DNA from: Actinomycetota bacterium
GTDB lineage: Bacteria; Actinomycetota; CADDZG01; WHSQ01
Direction: 5' to 3'
DNA length: 64,000 bases
Assembly: GCA_030446465.1 (NCBI GenBank)
Contig: JAUJNI010000001.1
Span: forward strand, 605,859-669,858
The notes beneath the pieces were generated by a model. The model ran no database searches. It was not told the DNA's origin and saw only the letters and a list, made by a program, of their open reading frames with translations. The translations under genes were made by a program, and so were the position numbers. This document shows positions 15,985 to 24,589 of the stretch, piece by piece (position 1 is the first letter of the stretch; each line of letters starts with the position of its first letter).

Positions 15985-17589
15985 ATGAGGCCAAGGGGTG
16001 TCGCGCTTTTGGTGGGGGGGCTGGTGGTCTTGGTGGCCTTGGTCGGGGCCGGGGCTCTCGCGTGGAGCTTCTTTTTCTCACCGGCGGAGGACTCCGCAAT
16101 TGAAATGATCCCCGAGGACGCCTTCGTCTACGGCAACGTGTTTCTCGATCCCTCTACGGGCCAAAAGAGGGCGATCTCCGATCTTCTTGAGAAGTTTCCC
16201 GCGGCTCCAAGCCCCGACGAGGCCAAAGACAAGCTCACCGAGGCCATCGACGAGGGCCTGGCAGAGATCGATGCGACATTCGAAGAGGATGTGGAGCCGT
16301 GGCTCGGTGACCAGGTCGCTGGCTTTGCCGTTGCTCCGGAAAACGCAGGTGAGGACCCCCAGGGGGCCTTTCTGATCGCCTCCGAGGACAACGACCAGGC
16401 TCAGGCATTCATCGACAAAGGCTTTGAGAACAGCCCCGACGGCGGGGATGTTTCTGACGAGAGCTACAGGGACGTCGACTACAAGCGGGGCGTCCAAGAC
16501 GATGCGGCGGTCGGAATCGTTGGTGACTTCATAGTCATTGGCACCGAAGAAGGCTTCAAGTTGGTGGTCGACGTGAGTGAGGGAGCCAATAACCTGGCGG
16601 ACTCGGAGCGCTTCAACGACACTGTCGATCAGCTCACCGACGATCGAATCTTCACCCTTTACTTCGACGGCAAAGGGCTAATCGAGCTCGCTCAGGAGTC
16701 GGGCGAGTTCCCGCCCGGGTTCAGCGAAGACTTCTTTGCGGGCTTGGCGGAGCCCGTTGGGGCTGCGTTGTTTGTTGGTTCCGACACGGTGGTGCTCGAG
16801 AGCTCGTCGAAGATCCCTGAGGAAGGACGTCTGGCCAGCCTCACCACCGCCAGCCTGGGGTCCGGTCTCTTAGCGGAGCTGCCGGGCCAATCTTGGGGAG
16901 CGTTCGGGATCTCAAACGCCGGGGAGGCCTTCGGCGGCCTCTATGACTTCTTTGCCGACGCCTTCGCCGAAACGACGGGTCAGGACCCCGAGCTCATCAG
17001 CCAGCAGTTCGAGGCTCAAACCGGTCTCGATCTTCAAGATGACATCTTTGGGTGGATGGGCGACCTGGGACTCTTCGTCGAGGGCACGACGGTCTCTGAG
17101 GTCGGCGGTGGCGTGGTTATCGAGACTACTGATCCCGAGACGTCCAGCGCGACCGTGCAGCGGGTGGGGGAGCTACTCGGTCAACAGGGAGCCCCAGTGG
17201 GCCCCCTTCAGCTCGAGGACCAAGAGGGCTTTGCGATCCAGGAACCCGGCATGCCGCAACCCATCAACGTCGTTGCGGCTGAAGACAAGGTTGTAGTGGC
17301 CTACGGGAACATCGCCACCGAGGATGCTCTTGGCTCGGAGTCCACTCTCGACTCCAACGACACCTTCCAGGCCGCCACCGAAGCCCTCGGACAAGACTTC
17401 GAGCCGAGCGGTTTCTTCGACGCTCAAGCCATCATCACGCTGGTGGAGAATGCCGCTCCGGAGCTTGGGAGTGACTCGACCTACCAAGAGGACGTGAAGC
17501 CATCGCTCGAGCCATTGTCCTTCTTGACATTTGGATCGAAGGAGGAAGGCGGCAGGATCTTGCAGCGTGTCGTGGTCGGAGTCGAGTAA
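15985..17589 (+). CDS. DUF3352 family membrane-anchored protein
   Basis: 534 aa. An N-terminal membrane anchor (VALLVGGLVVLVALVGAGALAWSFFF, residues 6-31) precedes an acidic extracellular domain with the DUF3352 pattern: IEMIPEDAFVYGNVFLDPS at the start, repeated GLxxEEDVEPWLGDQVAGFA, DYKRG, and a C-terminal SFLTFGSKEEGGRILQRVVVGV. The molecular role of the family is unknown. An ATG at 15985 is preceded by GGAGGTGCC. The stop is followed immediately by valS, with the valS start inside its 3' end, so the two are probably translated from one message. Confidence 0.82.
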   Translation: MRPRGVALLVGGLVVLVALVGAGALAWSFFFSPAEDSAIEMIPEDAFVYGNVFLDPSTGQKRAISDLLEKFPAAPSPDEAKDKLTEAIDEGLAEIDATFEEDVEPWLGDQVAGFAVAPENAGEDPQGAFLIASEDNDQAQAFIDKGFENSPDGGDVSDESYRDVDYKRGVQDDAAVGIVGDFIVIGTEEGFKLVVDVSEGANNLADSERFNDTVDQLTDDRIFTLYFDGKGLIELAQESGEFPPGFSEDFFAGLAEPVGAALFVGSDTVVLESSSKIPEEGRLASLTTASLGSGLLAELPGQSWGAFGISNAGEAFGGLYDFFADAFAETTGQDPELISQQFEAQTGLDLQDDIFGWMGDLGLFVEGTTVSEVGGGVVIETTDPETSSATVQRVGELLGQQGAPVGPLQLEDQEGFAIQEPGMPQPINVVAAEDKVVVAYGNIATEDALGSESTLDSNDTFQAATEALGQDFEPSGFFDAQAIITLVENAAPELGSDSTYQEDVKPSLEPLSFLTFGSKEEGGRILQRVVVGVE

Positions 17590-20116
17590 CGAATTGAACG
17601 ACATCGAAGCGAGGTGGAGGGCCTTTTGGCAGGAGGCCGGTATCTACCGCTACGACCCCACGCGCGGCCGCGATGAGACCTTCGTCGTCGACACTCCGCC
17701 GCCCACCGTAAGCGGCACGCTCCATATCGGTTCCGTCTGCTCGTACACGCACACCGACTTGATGGTGCGCTACAGGCGGATGTGCGGGGACAACATCTTC
17801 TACCCCATGGGGTGGGACGACAACGGCCTTCCGACAGAACGAAGGGTCGAGAACGTCTTCAACGTCCGCTGCAATCCGACCTTGCCGTACGACCCCCAAC
17901 TCGAGCTCGACTTCAACAGAGAGGGAGAGACCCTGAGCGTGTCGCGGCGCAACTTCATCGAGCTCTGTGACGCTGTGGTCACGCAAGACGAGGTGCGCTT
18001 CAAAGAGATATGGCAGCGACTTGGTCTGTCGATCGACTGGCGCTATACGTACGCGACGATCGACGAGCATTGCCGGCGGGTCAGCCAGTGGTCGTTCGTC
18101 AAGCTTGTCAAGAGCGGGGAGGCTGAGCTGCGCGAGGCTCCCGTGATGTGGGACGTCGACGACCAAACCGCCGTCGCGCAAGCCGAGGTCGAGGACAGGG
18201 AGCGGGAGGATGATCTCTTCCGCATTCGTTTCGGGGTAGAAGGCGGTGGCGCCTTCACGATCGCCACAACCCGTCCAGAGTTGCTTCCTGCATGCATCGC
18301 CGTGGCAGCCCATCCCGACGACGAGCGCTACACCCGTCTCATCGGCAGCCGTGCAATAACCCCCCTGTTCAATGCGCCCGTCCCCATAGTCGCCGACGAC
18401 ACCGCCGATCCTGCAAAGGGCACGGGCGTCCTCATGGTGTGTACCTTTGGGGATGTTGCGGACGTCGACAAGTGGCGCACGATGAAGGTTCCGGCCCGCG
18501 AGGTCGTAGGGCGCGACGGCCGCATCACGGATGCGCAGTGGGGGGAGGTGCAATGGTCCTCGACGGATCCCGAAGCGGCGCGCCGGAACCACGAGAAGCT
18601 GGTTGGTCTCTCGGTCAATCAAGCGAGGCGCGCGATCGTTGAGCTGCTCTCCGATGCGGGTGCTCTGGAAGGAGATCCCGAAAAAACACGCCGGCCTGTC
18701 AAGTTCTACGAGCGCGGACGACGGCCACTCGAGTTCATAGTCACGCGCCAGTGGTTTATCAAGGTCATGGACAAGAAGGAGCGCCTGCTGGAGCAAGGGC
18801 GGAAAATCCAGTGGCATCCCGGCTTCTTCCGCAGGCGCTACGAGGACTGGGTCGAGGGTTTGAATCAGGACTGGAATACCAGCCGCCAGCGTTATTTCGG
18901 CGTGCCAATTCCGGTCTGGTACGAAATCGCGGACGATGGAACCGTTGACTACGACGAACCCATTCTTGCCTCACTGGATGATCTCCCCGTCGACCCCTCC
19001 GCCGAGGCGCCGCCGGGATACTCGGAGGACCGGCGGGGGCAACGCGGAGGGTTCATCGGGGACCCCGACGTATTGGACACCTGGGCAACGTCATCTTTGA
19101 CGCCGTTCATCACGACCGGGTGGCCGGAAGACATGCAGCGTCACGCCGCGCTCTATCCGGGCGACGTGAGGCCCCAGGCCCACGACATCATTCGGACCTG
19201 GGCTTTCTACACGATCACTCGTTCCCTGCTCGAAGATGGCTCCATCCCGTGGAAGCACGCAGCGATCAGCGGCTTCATCACAGACGAACATCGCAAGAAG
19301 ATGTCAAAGTCCAAGGGGAACGTGGTCGTGCCGACGCAGCCATTCGACGACTACGGCCCCGACGCAGTGAGGTACTGGGCGGCCTCGGCCCGCCTTGGCC
19401 TCGACGCCGCATACGACCCGAAAGTCTTCAAAGAGGGAAGACGGCTCGTGACCAAGCTGGTCAACGCCGCCCGGCTGATAAGAGGCTTCGAAGGCGAGTC
19501 GGGAGCCCCTGCGCGCCCTCTGGACAAGGCCCTCATCGCACGGCTTCGACGCCTAGTCGACGAGGTCACGGCACGCTGGGACGCCTGGGATCATGCAGGG
19601 GCGCTGGCCCTTACCGAGTCGTGGTTTTGGGGCGATCTCTGCGACAACTACCTCGAGCTGTCCAAGGCGCGGGCCTACGATGGTGACCCTTCTGCCGTCG
19701 GCACGCTGAGACTAGCGCTGGACATCGTGCTCAAGCTGTTTGCTCCTGTGATCCCCTACATCACCGAAGAGATCTGGAACTTGGACAAGGACGTTCCGCA
19801 ATCGATTCACGTGGCCCGCTGGCCCATCCCCTCGGACCTGCCCGATTGTCACGACGACGGTTGCTTCGATGCGGCGGTTCAAGTGCTCACGCAGATCCGC
19901 AAGGCAAAGTCCGAGGCCCACGTGTCCCTGCGTGTCCCAGTGGAACTCGCCACGATCACGGGACCTAGCGACCGCCTGGGCCTTTTCGAGGAAGTGAAGC
20001 AGGAGGTGGCCACGACCGTCAACGTCCAGAGCTTCGAGGTGGCGGAAGATTCCTCGAGCCAGGATCTCGTGGTGTCTGTGCAGCTCGGGAAGCCCGAGGC
20101 TGCTGCCGCTAAGTGA
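17567..20116 (+). CDS. valS: Valine-tRNA ligase
   Basis: About 849 aa class I synthetase. HIGH appears as HIGS in PPTVSGTLHIGSV, and KMSKS as HRKKMSKSKGN. Between them is the CP1 editing domain, starting near FRIRFGVEGGGAFTIATTRPELLP. The GWDDNGLPTERRVEN signature and the lack of the long C-terminal coiled coil place it with the archaeal-like/Rickettsia-like ValRS branch rather than the common bacterial form. Start uncertain: GTG 17567 has an AGGA 8 nt upstream, and TTG 17594 is the alternative. Its TGA overlaps the GTG of folC. Confidence 0.93.
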   Translation: MSWSESSNELNDIEARWRAFWQEAGIYRYDPTRGRDETFVVDTPPPTVSGTLHIGSVCSYTHTDLMVRYRRMCGDNIFYPMGWDDNGLPTERRVENVFNVRCNPTLPYDPQLELDFNREGETLSVSRRNFIELCDAVVTQDEVRFKEIWQRLGLSIDWRYTYATIDEHCRRVSQWSFVKLVKSGEAELREAPVMWDVDDQTAVAQAEVEDREREDDLFRIRFGVEGGGAFTIATTRPELLPACIAVAAHPDDERYTRLIGSRAITPLFNAPVPIVADDTADPAKGTGVLMVCTFGDVADVDKWRTMKVPAREVVGRDGRITDAQWGEVQWSSTDPEAARRNHEKLVGLSVNQARRAIVELLSDAGALEGDPEKTRRPVKFYERGRRPLEFIVTRQWFIKVMDKKERLLEQGRKIQWHPGFFRRRYEDWVEGLNQDWNTSRQRYFGVPIPVWYEIADDGTVDYDEPILASLDDLPVDPSAEAPPGYSEDRRGQRGGFIGDPDVLDTWATSSLTPFITTGWPEDMQRHAALYPGDVRPQAHDIIRTWAFYTITRSLLEDGSIPWKHAAISGFITDEHRKKMSKSKGNVVVPTQPFDDYGPDAVRYWAASARLGLDAAYDPKVFKEGRRLVTKLVNAARLIRGFEGESGAPARPLDKALIARLRRLVDEVTARWDAWDHAGALALTESWFWGDLCDNYLELSKARAYDGDPSAVGTLRLALDIVLKLFAPVIPYITEEIWNLDKDVPQSIHVARWPIPSDLPDCHDDGCFDAAVQVLTQIRKAKSEAHVSLRVPVELATITGPSDRLGLFEEVKQEVATTVNVQSFEVAEDSSSQDLVVSVQLGKPEAAAAK

Positions 20117-21432
20117 GCTGGGAGGAAGCCTCACAGTACCTGGACGCCCTCGGCGTGGACGCCATGAAGTCGATGCGCCCCAACACCGCTCGCATCGAGG
20201 CACTGTGCGAGGCGTTGAACCATCCCGAAAGGACTGCGCCGGCAATCCACATCACCGGAACGAACGGGAAGACCTCCAGCGCGCGCATCGCCACCTCGAT
20301 CCTCGTGGCTGCAGGCCTCTCCGTTGGGACTTACACGTCCCCCCACCTCCAAACGATGAGAGAGCGGATCGCCCTGAACGGCGACCCTTTGTCGGAGGAG
20401 GTCTTTGGCGACGTGTTCGAACACTTGAAGCCGTACCTCGAGATGGTGGAAAGGACCCTCGGCGAGCGTCTCACTTACTTCGAGGTGCTCACCGCAATGT
20501 TTTTTCTGTGGGCGGCCGAGGCGCCGGTCGATGCGATGGTCGTCGAGGTCGGTTTGGGCGGAAGGTGGGACGCAACCAACGTGATCGACGCGCCGGTTGC
20601 TGTCATAACCAACGTTGCCCTCGACCACACCGGGGTGCTGGGCATGGAGCGAGAGCAGATTGCTCGCGAGAAGGCGGGGATCATCAAGCAAGATGCCATC
20701 GTGGTGACGGCCGAGCGGACCCCGGGCATCGTCGAGCTCATCGGTGATCGTGCTCGGGAAGTCAACGCGGTGGTCGCCAGCAACGGACGCGACTTCTTCG
20801 TTAGAGTCAATCAGATGGCGGTAGGGGGGCGATATCTCTCGATCGAGCCAAGCGAGGGACTCTACGAGGGGCTCTTTCTTCCTCTTCACGGAAGCCATCA
20901 AGGAATCAACGCGGCTGTCGCAGTGGAAGCCACGGTTCGCTTCACGAACAAGCCGTTTGATCGAGAGGTGGTTGCCGAAGGGTTGGCAAATGCAAGGGTT
21001 CCGGGACGCCTGGAGACGGTGCGGCTCGAGGGTTTGGCAGCCGTTCCAGTTGTGATCGACGTTGCCCACAATCCCGACGGGGCATCGGCTCTTATCAACG
21101 GTTTGGTCGAAGCCTTCACGTTCGAGCGAGCGATCTTCGTCGTGGGCATCTTGGAAGACAAGGACTATCGCGGGATATTAGCGGAGCTCTCGCGCCTTCC
21201 TTGTCTCGTGATCGTGACCCATCCACGAAGCGCGCGCTCGGTTTCTTTGGAGTTGTTGCTGTCGGCTGCGCGCGAGTTGCAACTAGAGTGCATCTCAGTG
21301 GAAGAGGTGACAGCTGCAATTGATTCGGCACTCGAGCAGGCTCGTGGAGGTGATCTGGTCTGCATAACCGGATCTCACTACGTCGTTGGCGAGGCGTGTG
21401 CTCATCTCGACGCTTGTCGAACAACTAGCTAA
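20113..21432 (+). CDS. folC: Bifunctional folylpolyglutamate/dihydrofolate synthase
   Basis: 439 aa Mur-ligase-fold enzyme that adds glutamates to folates (and makes dihydrofolate if bifunctional). The ATP loop is ITGTNGKTSSARI. The omega-type loop YTSPHLQTMRERI binds substrate, GLGGRWDATNVID is a family hallmark, and the C-terminal Rossmann half has IDVAHNPDGASAL. The GTG start overlaps the valS stop by four bases, and valS-folC coupling is common in bacteria. It is followed after 68 bp by ndk. Confidence 0.94.
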   Translation: MSWEEASQYLDALGVDAMKSMRPNTARIEALCEALNHPERTAPAIHITGTNGKTSSARIATSILVAAGLSVGTYTSPHLQTMRERIALNGDPLSEEVFGDVFEHLKPYLEMVERTLGERLTYFEVLTAMFFLWAAEAPVDAMVVEVGLGGRWDATNVIDAPVAVITNVALDHTGVLGMEREQIAREKAGIIKQDAIVVTAERTPGIVELIGDRAREVNAVVASNGRDFFVRVNQMAVGGRYLSIEPSEGLYEGLFLPLHGSHQGINAAVAVEATVRFTNKPFDREVVAEGLANARVPGRLETVRLEGLAAVPVVIDVAHNPDGASALINGLVEAFTFERAIFVVGILEDKDYRGILAELSRLPCLVIVTHPRSARSVSLELLLSAARELQLECISVEEVTAAIDSALEQARGGDLVCITGSHYVVGEACAHLDACRTTS

Positions 21433-21500
21433 GCCGGCGCGGGCTGTCGCAGACCACTCTGCTAACGTCTGTGGCCGCTTCCATTCAGGAGGGTTGAAAA

Positions 21501-21908
21501 GTGTCGGATAGGCAACGGACATTCGTCATGGTGAAGCCGGACGGCGTGCGAAGAGGCCTAATAGGAGAGGTTGTTCGGCGCATGGAACAAAAGGGTCTGT
21601 CGATACAGGAGATGAAGCTCTTTACGATCGATCGGGATCTGGCCGAGCGCCACTATGGAGAACACCGGGACAAGCCTTTCTTCGGTGAGCTCGTCGCCTT
21701 TATTACCTCTGGTCCCGTGGTCGCAATGGTGGTGGAGGGACCATCGGCTGTAGCGGCCGCCCGGCAGATTATGGGCGCCACCAACCCCCTCGACGCCGCC
21801 CCCGGCTCCCTTCGTGGGGACCTCGCCACGGCGATCACCGAGAACATCGTCCACGGGTCGGATTCGCCTGAGTCGGCCGATAGAGAGGTCGGTCTCTTTT
21901 TCGGCTAA
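21501..21908 (+). CDS. ndk: Nucleoside diphosphate kinase
   Basis: 135 aa, full length. Begins [19 protein letters not shown]; the phospho-accepting His lies in [13 protein letters not shown], with the Kpn loop [10 protein letters not shown] before it. It balances NTP/dNTP pools using ATP. GTG start with a clear GGAGG upstream. Confidence 0.97.
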   Translation: MSDRQRTFVMVKPDGVRRGLIGEVVRRMEQKGLSIQEMKLFTIDRDLAERHYGEHRDKPFFGELVAFITSGPVVAMVVEGPSAVAAARQIMGATNPLDAAPGSLRGDLATAITENIVHGSDSPESADREVGLFFG

Positions 21909-21953
21909 CCTTTGACCAGACAGTTAGCACGCGCCAGCGTCAGGAGACCGGGC

Positions 21954-22985
21954 ATGGACAACCTGTTCCAGATCATCGGCCGAGACATGGCCGTCGACTT
22001 GGGCACCGCCAACACGCTCGTCTACGTGCGCGGGCGAGGGATCGTGCTAAACGAGCCCTCGGTGGTGGCCATCAACACCAAGACGGGGGCCATTCTGGCC
22101 GTCGGGTCCGAGGCCAAGCAGATGATCGGACGAACTCCCGCTCACATCGTGGCCATTCGACCGCTCAAGGATGGGGTCATCGCCGACTTCGACGTAACCG
22201 AGAAGATGCTTCGTTACTTCATACAGAAGGTCCACCGCCGTTCGTTCCTAGCTAAGCCTCGTGTAGTTGTGTGCGTGCCTTCGGGAATCACAGGAGTGGA
22301 ACAGCGGGCGGTCGAGGAGGCGACCATCTCGGCCGGAGCGCGTAGCGCTTTCATCATCGAAGAGCCGATGGCGGCGGCGATCGGCGCGGGGCTTCCTGTG
22401 CACGAGCCGACCGGCAACATGATCGTGGACGTCGGTGGTGGGACAACCGAGGTAGCAGTCGTTTCGCTTGGCGGAATCGTGACCAGTCAGTCGATTCGCA
22501 TCGGCGGTGACGAGCTGGACGAAGCCATCATCAACTACGTAAAGAAGGAGTACTCGCTCATGTTGGGCGAGCGAACTTCTGAAGAGATCAAGATTGCAAT
22601 TGCTTCTGCGTTCCCGATGCCGGAGGACAAGAATGCCGAGATCAGGGGACGCGACCTCGTGACCGGTCTACCCAAGACCATCGTCATCTCCGCCGAGGAG
22701 ATTCGTCGAGCGATAGAAGAGCCGGTCAACGCGATCGTCGACGCCGTCAAGAACACGCTCGACAAGACCCCCCCGGAGCTGGCCGCCGACATCATGGACA
22801 AAGGCATCGTCCTCGCTGGAGGAGGGTCGATGCTCTGCGGCCTCGACGAGCGACTGAAGCACGAGACCGGCATGCCCATTCACATCGCCGACGACCCCTT
22901 GTTTGCCGTAGCGGTGGGCTCCGGCAAGTGCCTCGAGGAGTTCGAGTCGCTCAAACGAGTCCTCATCTCCTCGACCAGGCACTAG
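21954..22985 (+). CDS. mreB: Rod-shape determining actin homologue MreB
   Basis: 343 aa actin-fold ATPase that organises the elongation complex under the membrane. Phosphate loops are [25 protein letters not shown] and [17 protein letters not shown], and the adenosine site is [18 protein letters not shown]. The ATG at 21954, 5 nt after AGGAG-like sequence, fits the family start. An upstream in-frame start at 21912 would add a non-homologous tail. It opens the mreBCD-mrdA-rodA cluster. Confidence 0.96.
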   Translation: MDNLFQIIGRDMAVDLGTANTLVYVRGRGIVLNEPSVVAINTKTGAILAVGSEAKQMIGRTPAHIVAIRPLKDGVIADFDVTEKMLRYFIQKVHRRSFLAKPRVVVCVPSGITGVEQRAVEEATISAGARSAFIIEEPMAAAIGAGLPVHEPTGNMIVDVGGGTTEVAVVSLGGIVTSQSIRIGGDELDEAIINYVKKEYSLMLGERTSEEIKIAIASAFPMPEDKNAEIRGRDLVTGLPKTIVISAEEIRRAIEEPVNAIVDAVKNTLDKTPPELAADIMDKGIVLAGGGSMLCGLDERLKHETGMPIHIADDPLFAVAVGSGKCLEEFESLKRVLISSTRH

Positions 22986-23171
22986 CCCGGAAAGGTCGCA
23001 AAGATGTGCCTCCAGGTCACCTTTTTCCTGGTCAGGCGGCCCCCCGGCGGTTAGCCTGTAGTTGCGGGCTACCATGGCGGCACGAGGCGGCAGCCCGCGA
23101 GGTCTCCTAGGGGGGCCTTTGGCGCCGCTTCACCAAGTTTCTGCAACCACGCAGAGAGGTTTGACAACTAG
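22986..23171. promoter_or_regulatory. mreB-mreC spacer with hairpin
   Basis: A 186-bp gap that is unusually long for this otherwise tightly packed cluster. It contains GCGGGCT...AGCCCGC (7-bp stem, 21-nt loop) near 23066-23100. It may be a processing or attenuation site or hold an mreC promoter; nothing firmer can be read. Confidence 0.3.
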
Positions 23172-24026
23172 ATGTACCGGCAACCCGGGCGCGGACGAGT
23201 GCTCTTGCTTGTCTTCGTGGCGCTGTCCATATTTCTCATCACGCTCGACTTCCGCTCAGGCGCGGAGGGCCCGCTTGCCCGCGCCAAGGAGTGGTCGATC
23301 GCCGTGGTTGCCCCGGTCCAGCGGGGGTTTACCACTGTGTTTCGCCCCGTAGGAAACTTCTTCTCGTCCCTCGGAGAGATCGGCGATCTTCGAGGACAGA
23401 ACCAGGAGTTGGAGCAGGACGTACGCCGGCTACGGTCCGAGAACGAGGGCGCCGACGCAATTCTCGACGAGAACAAACGACTCACGGAGGTGCTCGACCT
23501 TAAGGAGTCGTGGCAGACCATGGACGCGGTGGCAGCGCAGGTCTACTCCAACGGCGCAGGCAACTACAACTGGGCGGTCGGGATCGACAAGGGACGCGAG
23601 GACGGAATCGCTCGAGAGATGGCCGTTATCTCCCCCGAGGGTCTCGTCGGAAAGGTCGTGCAAGTCACCGCCAACGAAGCGCAGGTGCTGGTGATCGTCG
23701 ACCCGACGGCTGCGGCCGGTGCCCGCATCGAGGGTCCCCGCGACACGGGCACCGTGCAAGGGCAGGGGGCCGGGCTTCCCCTGCTGATGCTGGACATCGG
23801 CAAGGACGCCGACGTGTCGGTCGGCGACGAGGTCGTCACCTCGGGTCGCAACCGCAGTGTCTTTCCGCCGGGCATTCCGATCGGTGAGATAAGCCGGGCG
23901 GATGTCGAGGGGGGTTCCCCGACCATGGACATCGACGTCGATCCGTATGTGGAATATCGCAAGCTCGATTACGTGTCGGTCTTGCTGGAGTCCGGACCAG
24001 CTGCCACCGCGCAGGAGGACCGGTGA
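23172..24026 (+). CDS. mreC: Rod-shape determining protein MreC
   Basis: 284 aa. A single N-terminal membrane segment (VLLLVFVALSIFLITLDF) is followed by a coiled coil (GQNQELEQDVRRLRSENEGADAILDENKRLTEVLDL) and a beta-rich domain containing VYSNGAGNYNWAVGIDKGREDGI and SPEGLVGKVVQV, the MreC signature. It bridges cytoplasmic MreB and the periplasmic/extracytoplasmic synthases. The stop overlaps the start of mreD. Confidence 0.94.
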   Translation: MYRQPGRGRVLLLVFVALSIFLITLDFRSGAEGPLARAKEWSIAVVAPVQRGFTTVFRPVGNFFSSLGEIGDLRGQNQELEQDVRRLRSENEGADAILDENKRLTEVLDLKESWQTMDAVAAQVYSNGAGNYNWAVGIDKGREDGIAREMAVISPEGLVGKVVQVTANEAQVLVIVDPTAAAGARIEGPRDTGTVQGQGAGLPLLMLDIGKDADVSVGDEVVTSGRNRSVFPPGIPIGEISRADVEGGSPTMDIDVDPYVEYRKLDYVSVLLESGPAATAQEDR

Positions 24027-24589
24027 TGGCGGTGACCGCAAGGAGCGCGGGTCGGTCAGGAACGCTCGGCGAGATCGGGTTGGGGCGCGTCGCCGCCTAT
24101 GCGGCGATGTTGATAATCGCTCTCGCGGTTCAATCGACCGTCCTGGCACAGCTGACCATCTTGGGCGTGGTGCCCAACCTCGTCCTCGTTGTCATAGTTG
24201 TCCTTGCTTATCTCGACGGCGAGCGAGTTGGAGTGGTCTTGGGCTTCTTTGGAGGTTTGCTTCTCGACCTCCAGCTCGAGCAGGCGATCGTGGGCGTCTC
24301 TGCACTGCTGTACACGCTGATTGGTTATGGAATTGGGACCGTACGACGACTGTCCACCAAGGAGTCGGTCTGGACTCCGGTACTGGTCATCGCAGGCGCT
24401 TCGGCCGTTGCAGAGTTTGGCTACGCAAGCCTTTCGATCATTCTCGGGCGGGAGTGGGTCGGGCTTCAGGTCACCGCCAAGCGAGCCGGTCTGGTAGTCC
24501 TCTACAACACCTTGCTGACACCTTTTGTCTTCCCACTCGTACGACGCGTCGCCAACAGATTCCGACCTGAGAGGGTGCTCCGGTGGTAG
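24026..24589 (+). CDS. mreD: Rod-shape determining protein MreD
   Basis: About 187 aa hydrophobic protein with five to six predicted membrane segments (for example YAAMLIIALAVQSTVLAQLTI and NLVLVVIVVLAYLDG). The MreD family is recognised by position and by the conserved G...GLLLDLQLEQ motif. It overlaps mreC upstream (ATG 24026, or GTG 24023) and mrdA downstream, so translational coupling across mreC-mreD-mrdA is likely. Confidence 0.88.
   Translation: MAVTARSAGRSGTLGEIGLGRVAAYAAMLIIALAVQSTVLAQLTILGVVPNLVLVVIVVLAYLDGERVGVVLGFFGGLLLDLQLEQAIVGVSALLYTLIGYGIGTVRRLSTKESVWTPVLVIAGASAVAEFGYASLSIILGREWVGLQVTAKRAGLVVLYNTLLTPFVFPLVRRVANRFRPERVLRW

Noticed and set aside
14631-15986. 451-codon minus-strand frame across clpX
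   Set aside because: Antisense of an AAA+ gene with strong plus-strand homology.
17435-18817. 460-codon minus-strand frame across valS
   Set aside because: Antisense artefact of GC-rich third positions; the plus strand encodes ValRS motifs.
23161-23166. TTGACA as a -35 box for mreC
   Set aside because: It lies only five bases before the ATG, so no -10 could fit upstream of the start.
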